Source: an uncultured Prevotella sp.
GTDB taxonomy: Bacteria > Bacteroidota > Bacteroidia > Bacteroidales > Bacteroidaceae
Length of the DNA: 13,466 bases
Reading direction: 5' to 3'
Assembly (NCBI GenBank): GCA_900544825.1
Contig: UQWP01000081.1
Coordinates: forward strand, 1 to 13,466
Shown: positions 1-6,650 of the stretch, one piece after another
Numbering within the stretch: position 1 is the stretch's first letter
Layout: each line of letters opens with the position of its first letter
The notes under the pieces: generated by a model
What the model was told of the DNA's origin: nothing
What the model saw: only the letters and a program-made list of their open reading frames with translations
Databases searched by the model: none
Position numbers and translations under genes: made by a program

Positions 1-4
1 CATG

Positions 5-45
5 AAAATAGGAGATAAACACCTATGATTAGTGTTTACCTCCTA
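5..45 (-). terminator. Intrinsic terminator after the ygiQ-like gene
   Basis: Arms at 9-22 and 32-45 pair over 14 positions with a single A/C mismatch around a 9-nt loop. Read on the minus strand, the hairpin lies about 20 nt after the radical SAM gene's stop codon and is followed by TTTTC at 8-4. The plus-strand side is also T-rich (ATTTTAATTATTT), so it could act in both directions. The T-run on the minus side is short, which lowers confidence. Confidence 0.6.
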
Positions 46-65
46 CTCGATTTTAATTATTTCTA

Positions 66-2375
66 TTATTTTCTCCTGCCTCTTCCTTCGTTTCTTCCCT
101 GGTTTCCACGTCCGCTGCCACGTTCGTTCTTGTCTCCGCTGTTATAGCGGTTCTTGCGATTGTGGTTGTCGGTGTCGAAATTAGGATTGAAACTCTTTTT
201 CTTCTTATCCTTGAAGAAGCCGGCACCCTGGTCTTTCTGATTGCGGAGCTCGGCTCTGGCTGCGGCTACTGCATCTCGGATGTTAGCATTCGAAGGTTTA
301 CCTGATTTTAGAGATTTTCCATTGTTCAGGTATTTCTCCTCATCATAGCACCCTACATTGCCATATCCCTTTGGCGCAAAGCGGTCTGATGCATTTCTGC
401 CACGGCCTCTTCCGCCATTTGGCTCGGCTGCATTTCTGCCGGCACCACGCTTGCCTTTGGCTCCTCTGCCCACACCCGGATTGTCATAGGTAGAACCGAT
501 AGCCTTGTCGTCGTAACGGGTATTCTTACCCTTAAATCCTCCGCCAAAGCTCTTCTTATCGTATAGCTTATCTATCAAATCTGCTCTGCCTATTCGGCGA
601 AGCTCGCTCTCTATGGCACGGCGCTCCTCTGGCTTGTACCAGAAGAAGAACATGCGCTGGGCAAGTTTTTCCTTCTGCGTCTTGGCACTGAACACTGGTT
701 CCAAGGTGTATGGGTCGTATCCCGTGTACCAGGTTTCCGTAGAAATCGTCATTGGGGTAGGAGTGAAGTCCTGTACCTGCTCCAGATGGAAGTCGAGTCC
801 CTTGGTAATTACTGCCAGCTCCGCCATATCCTCTTCATGACAGCCCGGATGTGAACTGATGAAGTATGGAATGATCTGCTGGTTGAGGCCCTCTTCCTTG
901 TTGATCTTGTCGAAGATGCGCTTGAACTCGTAGAAGAGATCGAACGATGGCTTGCGCATGAACTTCAATACCTCCGGACTGGTATGCTCCGGCGCCACCT
1001 TCAGTCGGCCGCTCACGTGCTTGGTAATCAGCTCGCGGGTATATTCCATTGCTACCCGGTTGATCTTCTCGTCCTTGCTCTTGTGCAGCAGCAGGTCGTA
1101 GCGCACACCACTACCGATGAAGCTCTTCTTGATACCCGGCAGGGCATCTACGGCATGATAGATCTCCAGCAGCTTGCTGTGGTCGGTGTTCAGGTTCGGA
1201 CAGATCTGAGGGTTCACGCACGATGGTCGCTTGCATACCTCGCAAGCCTTCTGGTTCTTGCCGTGCATGCCATACATATTTGCCGAAGGACCGCCCAGGT
1301 CGCTCAGATATCCCTTGAAATCAGGCATTTCGATGATTTTCTTCACCTCTTTCAATATGCTCTCCTTGCTTCGGCAAACCACGAACTTGCCCTGGTGCGC
1401 CGAAATAGTACAGAATGAGCAACCGCCGAAGCAGCCGCGATGCAGGTTCACGGAGAACTTGATCATCTCGTATGCCGGAATGGTCTTGCCCTTGTACTTA
1501 GGATGAGGCAGACGGGTGTAAGGCAGGTCGAAGGCGGCATCCAGTTCCTCGGTGGTCATCAGCGGGAACGGTGGATTCACCACCACATACTTACCGTCGG
1601 TCTCCTGAATCATGCGCTGGGCGTGCATCTTGTTGGCTTCTTCCTCCAGGTGGCGCACGTTCTCCGCCTGTCCCTTCTTGTTATGGAGGCACTCCTCATG
1701 GCTGTGCAGGATGATGTCATCGTCCTTGAATCCTCCCGGAATGTCCTTCTCCTTGCAGTAGAAAGCCACCTGAGGCATCTCGTGAATCTGGTCCATGGTC
1801 TTGCCTTCGGCGAATGCATTGGCAAGTTCCACGATAGAGCGTTCGCCCATGCCATAGAGGATGAGGTCGGCACCCGAATCGCAGAGAATGCACTTGCGGA
1901 GCTCATCCTTCCAGTAGTCGTAGTGGCTGATGCGGCGCAATGATGCCTCGATACCGCCCAGTGCCACAGGTACGTCGGGATAGAGCTTCTTCAGTATCTG
2001 GGTATAGACGATAGACGGATAGTCGGGGCGCATATCGTGGCGGGAGTCAGGACTGAAGGCATCCTCGCTGCGCATACGGCGGTTTGCCGTGTAGCGGTTT
2101 ACCATCGAGTCCATGGCTCCTGGAGATACCCCGAAGAAGAGGCGAGGGCGACCGAGCTTCTTGAAGTCGCGGAAGTCGCCATGCCAGTCGGGCTGAGGCA
2201 CGATGGCTACGCGATAGCCGTTAGCTTCCAGGATTCTTCCCAGGATAGCCGGTCCGAAGGATGGATGATCTATGTAGGCGTCACCCGAAAAGAGGATGAC
2301 ATCCAGTTCGTCCCATCCTCTGAGTTCGCACTCTTTCTTGGTTGTTGGGAGAAAATCTGTTAACTTATAATCCAT
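66..2375 (-). CDS. YgiQ-family radical SAM protein
   Basis: A 769-residue radical SAM enzyme of the YgiQ (UPF0313) family; its reaction is not known to me. The [4Fe-4S]-binding CX3CX2C motif is C315, C319 and C322 in the context RGCFGGCSFC. The family's Cys-rich segment (CEVCKRPSCVNPQICPNL) and the APEHTS and SSHPGC motifs follow. The N-terminal ~300 residues match the usual YgiQ upstream domain. From about residue 607 to the end the protein becomes low-complexity and basic, rich in Gly, Arg, Asn and Lys with RGRG-like stretches; such tails suggest RNA or ribosome contact, but this is inference. The start codon ATG lies 10 bp after the preceding gene's stop, so the two are probably cotranscribed. 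The length is near the upper end for the family because of the tail. Family assignment is secure; function is not. Confidence 0.93.
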   Translation of the reverse strand: MDYKLTDFLPTTKKECELRGWDELDVILFSGDAYIDHPSFGPAILGRILEANGYRVAIVPQPDWHGDFRDFKKLGRPRLFFGVSPGAMDSMVNRYTANRRMRSEDAFSPDSRHDMRPDYPSIVYTQILKKLYPDVPVALGGIEASLRRISHYDYWKDELRKCILCDSGADLILYGMGERSIVELANAFAEGKTMDQIHEMPQVAFYCKEKDIPGGFKDDDIILHSHEECLHNKKGQAENVRHLEEEANKMHAQRMIQETDGKYVVVNPPFPLMTTEELDAAFDLPYTRLPHPKYKGKTIPAYEMIKFSVNLHRGCFGGCSFCTISAHQGKFVVCRSKESILKEVKKIIEMPDFKGYLSDLGGPSANMYGMHGKNQKACEVCKRPSCVNPQICPNLNTDHSKLLEIYHAVDALPGIKKSFIGSGVRYDLLLHKSKDEKINRVAMEYTRELITKHVSGRLKVAPEHTSPEVLKFMRKPSFDLFYEFKRIFDKINKEEGLNQQIIPYFISSHPGCHEEDMAELAVITKGLDFHLEQVQDFTPTPMTISTETWYTGYDPYTLEPVFSAKTQKEKLAQRMFFFWYKPEERRAIESELRRIGRADLIDKLYDKKSFGGGFKGKNTRYDDKAIGSTYDNPGVGRGAKGKRGAGRNAAEPNGGRGRGRNASDRFAPKGYGNVGCYDEEKYLNNGKSLKSGKPSNANIRDAVAAARAELRNQKDQGAGFFKDKKKKSFNPNFDTDNHNRKNRYNSGDKNERGSGRGNQGRNEGRGRRK

Positions 2376-2385
2376 TCAATATACT

Positions 2386-2727
2386 TTAGTCATTCACTGC
2401 ATCTGGCTCAGCCTCAGCTGCTTCCTGTGCATCCTTCTTGTCCTTCCAATCTACGTAGAGCAATACGAGGTTGTGGAGGCCGAGTGCCTTCATGTTCTGG
2501 TTGTAGATCACGTCGAGGCAGAGGTCGAGCAACTCCTTGTCCTTGATGTCGCTGCTCTCCAGAAGAGAACGGACGTTGAATCTTAACTTGTCGAGCACTT
2601 CCTCGTCGATGATACCATTGCTATCTACGAGGTTGCGGAGCAACTGATACTTGTCAATAGTCTCTAAATGCTGGTCGCTCACTTCGATAGAGCGTGTGCC
2701 AGACTGGTTTGCTTGAATCTTATACAT
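2386..2727 (-). CDS. Conserved hypothetical protein, 113 aa
   Basis: I do not recognise a named family. The open frame extends upstream to 2781, but I start it at the ATG at 2727-2725 (MYKIQANQ). The extra 18 codons are made of a 7-bp tandem repeat and look non-coding, and an AAAAAGGA stretch lies just before the chosen ATG. The protein is acidic and mostly helical in appearance, with a Leu-rich middle (KYQLLRNLVD, LRFNVRSLLE, LLDLCLDVIY) and an acidic Ala/Glu/Asp-rich C-terminus. It has no signal peptide or membrane segment, so it is likely cytosolic. It sits 10 bp upstream of the radical SAM gene and about 90 bp downstream of the amidase gene, so it is probably the fourth gene of the minus-strand cluster. 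No function can be assigned. Confidence 0.75.
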   Translation of the reverse strand: MYKIQANQSGTRSIEVSDQHLETIDKYQLLRNLVDSNGIIDEEVLDKLRFNVRSLLESSDIKDKELLDLCLDVIYNQNMKALGLHNLVLLYVDWKDKKDAQEAAEAEPDAVND

Positions 2728-2739
2728 ATCCTTTTTTAC

Positions 2740-2770
2740 TTTGAACATTGAACTTTGAACTTTGAACTTT
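2740..2770. repeat. 7-bp tandem repeat (TTTGAAC)n
   Basis: On the plus strand four heptamers run in a row (TTTGAAC, ATTGAAC, TTTGAAC, TTTGAAC) plus a partial TTT, one base off perfect. The array lies 13 bp upstream of the proposed start of the 113-aa gene on the minus strand, where it reads as (GTTCAAA)n. A seven-base unit inside a reading frame would shift it with every copy change, which supports the view that this stretch is not translated. Confidence 0.85.
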
Positions 2771-2776
2771 ATAATC

Positions 2777-2789
2777 AGCAAAGTTTGCT
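2777..2789. repeat. Short perfect inverted repeat
   Basis: AGCAAAGTTTGCT is a perfect inverted repeat with a one-base centre, beside the heptamer array and between the amidase stop and the 113-aa gene. Its T-run is on neither side in a convincing way, so it is probably not a terminator. It could be an operator half-site pair or chance. Confidence 0.3.
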
Positions 2790-2820
2790 CAATTTCTTGT
2801 TATTATATTTTTATTCCTTA

Positions 2821-5487
2821 CTATTCTGTTAAGAACTTCAGAATACCCTGCATGATGCTGTAGCGGGTCTTTTCGTCGCTGATGCACTCCAGTGGGAATC
2901 CCATGGTGAAGGTGCGGTAGCTGGTACTCCTGTAGGCAACTGCAGCGCTGGTTCCTGTAAGATAACGCATGGCGCAGAAGGCTGTGCTGCCCACTGGCTT
3001 GAGAATCTCCGGATGGGTGGCTGCATAATGCTTGGCATTCAGCGAATGATAGTAGCTGAATTCCTTGCCCAGACCGCTTACCGTTGGCGATGTGGTAACG
3101 ATGCTGTCTCGCTCGGTAATGGTGGAATCTTCCGGATTGATGTCCTGCACGATAAACTTGGTGCCGCTAGGCTCATAGTTTACCTTCAGGATAGCGCCCA
3201 TGAATGATTTCTCCTCTTCATCCTGCATGTCGCTGCCGTTGTAGGAGCCGCTCACAAGCAGTTTTCCGCCGTTGAGGGCATAGTACTTGATGCGCTTCTG
3301 CATGGCAGGGGTGAAGGTCTTGTAGTACTGATGGGTATAACCGTCGTAGCGTTCCAGACCATTGATGAGGTCCACCGCCTGATAGTCGGTCATCTTCACT
3401 CTTCCCGAAAGGATGGCTTCGCTCGAACAGCTGGCGATGCTGTACTTGTTGCCGGAAGCGATGGCCTGGGCATGCTCCACGGTGTGGTTGAAGTCATTGC
3501 CAGCCACAAACTGTCCTGCCATCTCATTGCCGCTGTATCCCAGTCCGCTGGATGATTCGATACCCATTCTATGGATGTCGAACACCCGCTGTTTGCCGCT
3601 CCATCCCGCCGTCAGACCATAGCTTACGCCTGGGTCCTGGTCGAAGTCGAAGCCTTGGATAGTGTCGTTATCTACCACCTGCGGTGAGGCGAGGCGATGG
3701 AAATTGTTCACGATCAGAATCTTGTTGGTGGCAGTAGGGTTATAGAGTGCCGAGAGGGTTTCTGATGGGAAGCTTTCGCCACCCTGGTTTACGGCTGCTA
3801 CCCGGAAGTTGTAGAGCTTGCCTGGCTCCAGCTTCACGTTGTAGATGTTGGAGCGAACCATCGTACCATTGTCGAATCCGCCTTTGCCTTCTGCCTGATA
3901 AACGATGTAGCTGGTTGGCTTGGCGGTAGGTTCCGTCTTGTCAAGCTGCGCATTCCAGGTGAGGCTGGCATAGCCCAGTTCATCCACCTCCACGCTGAAG
4001 TGGTTGGGTGCCAGTGGCTGTACCACATACGGTTGGTCATGGTTGCTGCTCACGAATCTGAGAATGGTCTTGTAGATGGAGCGGGCGATGGTAAACTTGC
4101 CCATCGGATCCTGTGCGATGCGCATATCCGGGAAGCTCTGGTGAGAGAGCATTTCGATGATAGCCGATGGTACTTCCGGCAGTCGGGTCTCCGAATAGTT
4201 TTTATCCCAGAGATAGCGTTTGCCGAATGAACCAAAGGTGTTGGTCAGATCTTCTACGAGATTATCTCTCAAAGCCTTAGCGAAATCCTTTGAAGCAAAT
4301 CTTGAAATACCGCTGTTCAGCATGCCATCGTTGAAATCGGTGGTGCAGATAGCGAGTGCGCCCCAGGTGGATTGTCCGTCAGGGTTGTATCCTGCGTCGC
4401 TGTGCAGGGCGAGAGAAAGCTCTATCGGCACGCGCTTGCCGTCGATAGCCGGCATATATACGCTGCCGCCTCCCAGCCAGTTGGTCATCATTGAACGGGT
4501 GTTGATGTCGTCGGCATAGTCGTTCTTTCCCTTTCTTCCGCCATACACGCTATAGGGTGCTCCAGCCCACTGGGCGTAGTATCTTGCTCCTTCCAGGCAG
4601 CGGGGCAGTCCGCTTACGAATCCGCCACGCTCTATGTTGCCCATACCACCTCCGAATCGTACGGCATCGGTGGTTACGACACCTCTGCGGGAGGCGTGAT
4701 TGGTGCAGACCACACGGTTGAACTCATTGCATCCCTTGCCGAACTCGAAGGTGCCGAGATATACCCATGTGCCGCCACCCATACGCTGGTTGACGGTAAA
4801 TTCCGTAGCCTGTCCCTTGTGATAGACGATGTATTTGGCATCGGGCACACTCTTGGGCAGAGTCTGATAGCTTACGTAAACGGCATATTTACCCTCTTTC
4901 TGGAAGTTAGGCTGATAGCTTACCATACTGTTCTTCTTTCGCTTGGTAGCCTTTGCCTGTCTCACGGTACCCATCTGGAACGGATTTTCTCCATCCTGAT
5001 AGGAAGCCTGAAGGTTGGCGAATCCCAGGGAGTCGCAGTTCTTCCATTTCTTGCCATTCACGAATTCCTGGTAGGCGATGGAGTGCCGGTCGTCGTTATC
5101 CACCACAATCTCCTGCTGCTGCCAGTCGCGTTCACGGGGAGTGAAGACGATGGCGCCGGCATTTTCCAGCATCGGGATGAGATAAGGCACCACAATGGTC
5201 TGGGTAAAGAGGTCTTCCGTGGTACAGAAGAGGCTAGGACGTTGCCATTTCCATCCTCTTTCAGCATCCCAGTATCTTCCGTGCGATGCCCATAGTGAGA
5301 GATGCCGGTTCTGCAGTCCGGCAGTCACGAAGTAGGGGCGTGAGGCATTGAACACCCACGGATCTTCATCGTATTCGATGTTTCCCCATGCATGACTGTT
5401 TCCCTCATCGAATGCCTGCAGCATGAATCCGGAAGAGATAAGCAGACTGTTTATCAGCCCATATTTTATAAAACTCGTTTTTTTCAC
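2821..5487 (-). CDS. Secreted Amidase_3-like protein with golvesin/Xly and Fn3 domains
   Basis: An 888-residue exported protein of the type often annotated 'xanthan lyase' in Bacteroidetes. The N-terminus is a signal peptide (basic MKKTSFIK, then a hydrophobic stretch to about residue 25). Residues ~60-120 and ~300-480 together read like an N-acetylmuramoyl-L-alanine amidase (Amidase_3). The likely zinc ligands are H69 (ASHG), E91 and H362 (ALHSDAG), and the likely catalytic Glu is E445 (PSAIIEMLSH). Between these halves, residues ~195-285 form a golvesin/Xly-type beta domain (GGGTWVYLGTFEF, then VVTTDAVRFGGGMGN). An Fn3-like domain follows at ~490-583, and a C-terminal domain from ~588 to the end resembles a class I amidotransferase-like fold. 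The expected role is peptidoglycan stem-peptide cleavage in the periplasm or at the surface. The start is GTG; an in-frame TAG sits three codons upstream, so no longer start is possible. Catalytic assignment is from motifs only. Confidence 0.85.
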   Translation of the reverse strand: MKKTSFIKYGLINSLLISSGFMLQAFDEGNSHAWGNIEYDEDPWVFNASRPYFVTAGLQNRHLSLWASHGRYWDAERGWKWQRPSLFCTTEDLFTQTIVVPYLIPMLENAGAIVFTPRERDWQQQEIVVDNDDRHSIAYQEFVNGKKWKNCDSLGFANLQASYQDGENPFQMGTVRQAKATKRKKNSMVSYQPNFQKEGKYAVYVSYQTLPKSVPDAKYIVYHKGQATEFTVNQRMGGGTWVYLGTFEFGKGCNEFNRVVCTNHASRRGVVTTDAVRFGGGMGNIERGGFVSGLPRCLEGARYYAQWAGAPYSVYGGRKGKNDYADDINTRSMMTNWLGGGSVYMPAIDGKRVPIELSLALHSDAGYNPDGQSTWGALAICTTDFNDGMLNSGISRFASKDFAKALRDNLVEDLTNTFGSFGKRYLWDKNYSETRLPEVPSAIIEMLSHQSFPDMRIAQDPMGKFTIARSIYKTILRFVSSNHDQPYVVQPLAPNHFSVEVDELGYASLTWNAQLDKTEPTAKPTSYIVYQAEGKGGFDNGTMVRSNIYNVKLEPGKLYNFRVAAVNQGGESFPSETLSALYNPTATNKILIVNNFHRLASPQVVDNDTIQGFDFDQDPGVSYGLTAGWSGKQRVFDIHRMGIESSSGLGYSGNEMAGQFVAGNDFNHTVEHAQAIASGNKYSIASCSSEAILSGRVKMTDYQAVDLINGLERYDGYTHQYYKTFTPAMQKRIKYYALNGGKLLVSGSYNGSDMQDEEEKSFMGAILKVNYEPSGTKFIVQDINPEDSTITERDSIVTTSPTVSGLGKEFSYYHSLNAKHYAATHPEILKPVGSTAFCAMRYLTGTSAAVAYRSTSYRTFTMGFPLECISDEKTRYSIMQGILKFLTE

Positions 5488-5500
5488 TTTCTTCTATGAT

Positions 5501-5541
5501 GAGTGTCGCACCCCTGCCTTTCAGCCTGGGGGGCGACACTC
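5501..5541 (-). other. Strong intercistronic hairpin before the amidase gene
   Basis: Arms 5501-5514 and 5528-5541 pair at 13 of 14 positions (one A/G mismatch) around a 13-nt loop, and are GC-rich unlike the surroundings. On the transcribed minus strand it begins 15 nt after the acyltransferase stop and ends 13 nt before the amidase GTG. No T-run follows it on the minus strand, so it is not a standard terminator there. It may stabilise the upstream mRNA, affect translation of the amidase, or be a repeated palindromic element. Confidence 0.7.
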
Positions 5542-5556
5542 CTTTCTTTTTGCTTG

Positions 5557-6114
5557 TTAGTCGATATTTCCAATGGAGAACTTCTCGGGTTTCTTTCCCT
5601 TGAAATCCTTGAAGTACAGCTTGATTTCGCGCATGTCCTTGTCCACATCTCCCGAAGGGATGATCATCTTGGTACACTGTATCACCTTCTTCTCGTAATC
5701 CACGCCGTAGAGTAGGATAGGGATGCCTGCCTTGAGGGCGATGAAATAGAATCCCTTCTTCCATTCCGGGTTGAGAGAGCGGGTACCCTCCGGTGTGATG
5801 CAGAGACCGAAACTCTCGCGCTTCTTGGCCTCTTCAGCCAGGTTGTCGGTCATGCTGGTATGCTTGCTTCTCCACACCGGTACGCCTCCCATCTTTCTGA
5901 AGATAGGTCCCAGCGGCCAGAAGAACCATTCCTTCTTCATCAGGAAGTTGCTCTTGATGTTTTCAGCTCTGGAGTAGAGCTGTCCTATCAGGAAGTCCCA
6001 GTTGCTGGTGTGTGGTGCAAGACAGATGATGTACTTCTTGGGAAAGTCGATGGTTACTTCCTTCTTCCATCCCATTCGCTTGTATAATATCCACTGACAG
6101 ATGTCCTTGATCAT
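5557..6114 (-). CDS. PlsC-family (lysophospholipid-type) acyltransferase
   Basis: A 185-residue acyltransferase of the 1-acyl-sn-glycerol-3-phosphate acyltransferase superfamily. It carries the catalytic HX4D motif at H35-D40 (HTSNWD), the GGVPVWR block at residues 76-82, and the substrate-binding PEGTRS motif at 108-113. These define transfer of an acyl chain to a lysolipid or related acceptor at the inner membrane. The acceptor cannot be told from sequence. The protein is short for the family (PlsC is usually about 240 residues), because it lacks an N-terminal membrane-spanning region; short forms like this are common in Bacteroidetes, from memory. AAGAAGAA precedes the ATG. It lies 66 bp after the 90-aa gene and 69 bp before the amidase gene, with the strong hairpin in that second gap. 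Cell-envelope work for both neighbours is plausible. Confidence 0.88.
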   Translation of the reverse strand: MIKDICQWILYKRMGWKKEVTIDFPKKYIICLAPHTSNWDFLIGQLYSRAENIKSNFLMKKEWFFWPLGPIFRKMGGVPVWRSKHTSMTDNLAEEAKKRESFGLCITPEGTRSLNPEWKKGFYFIALKAGIPILLYGVDYEKKVIQCTKMIIPSGDVDKDMREIKLYFKDFKGKKPEKFSIGNID

Positions 6115-6180
6115 TTCTTCTTAATCTGTTCTCTATATATATTATAGGTATAATGGATGTTCTTCTCCGTTTCTTGGGGC

Positions 6181-6453
6181 TTATCCCATATTGGAGATCT
6201 GGTCGATAATCTCGCTCACCTGCTTGTTGAAGTCATGAATCAGGTTCTGATAGTATGCTCCCGGCTTTATGCCAGGCTCAGGGTGAGAAACGCGCTTGAT
6301 GAAGTCGTTATTGACCATTACGATAGATGAAAGGATGCCATCTACGTCCTCCTGAGAAGGATTGCCATTGTACAAAGACGCTGCTACAGTCTCAGCGAAA
6401 AGCTCGCTGGTAATGTAGTTGATAGTGCGTTTTAAATCTCTTTTGTTAGCCAT
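6181..6453 (-). CDS. Conserved hypothetical protein, 90 aa
   Basis: A small soluble-looking protein beginning MANKRDLKRTINYI. It resembles a family of small uncharacterised Bacteroidales proteins I have seen, but no function is known to me. The basic N-terminus is followed by helical segments (ITSELFAETVAASLYN, SSIVMVNNDFIKRV, NLIHDFNKQVSEIIDQI). There are no cysteines, signal peptide or membrane segments. It is the first gene after the divergent promoter region, with a good -7 box 43 bp upstream, so it likely heads the minus-strand cluster. The gap to the acyltransferase is 66 bp. Confidence 0.8.
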   Translation of the reverse strand: MANKRDLKRTINYITSELFAETVAASLYNGNPSQEDVDGILSSIVMVNNDFIKRVSHPEPGIKPGAYYQNLIHDFNKQVSEIIDQISNMG

Positions 6454-6495
6454 AATTCTTATTTCTAAATTAATAATTGGTTAAAAACATTGGCT

Positions 6496-6526
6496 CAAAG
6501 ATAATCATTTTCTTTGGAAAAGCAAT
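6496..6526 (-). promoter_or_regulatory. Bacteroidetes-type promoter for the minus-strand cluster
   Basis: On the minus strand TATCTTTG (plus 6496-6503) matches the TAnnTTTG -7 box. An ATTG at 6523-6526 is a 3-of-4 match to the -33 TTTG with a 19-bp spacer. Transcription would start near 6490, giving a leader of about 35 nt before the 90-aa gene. Confidence 0.65.
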
Positions 6527-6573
6527 AGAAAATCAAAAAAAATATCGATATTAACTCATTTTTAGCATTTTTC

Positions 6574-6605
6574 TTTCCGTATCTCGTAGAAAAACCTTAA
6601 ATTTG
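6574..6605 (+). promoter_or_regulatory. Bacteroidetes-type promoter for pfp
   Basis: TAAATTTG at 6598-6605 is a full match to the TAnnTTTG -7 box. TTTC at 6574-6577 is a 3-of-4 match to the -33 element with a 20-bp spacer. The predicted start near 6611 gives a leader of about 40 nt, AT-rich and without a clear Shine-Dalgarno. The rest of the 197-bp divergent region 6454-6650 is AT-rich and holds nothing else I can support. Confidence 0.65.
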
Positions 6606-6650
6606 CAGTGTTTTTGAAGTTTCAACTAATTAAATATTAATAAAAGAATT

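Noticed and set aside
2728..2781. N-terminal extension of the 113-aa protein
   Set aside because: These 18 codons are the heptamer repeat and flanking sequence; a better start with purine-rich upstream sequence is at 2727.
5405..5764. A 119-codon minus-strand frame spanning the acyltransferase end and the amidase start
   Set aside because: It overlaps two real genes in another frame and includes the hairpin; no family features.
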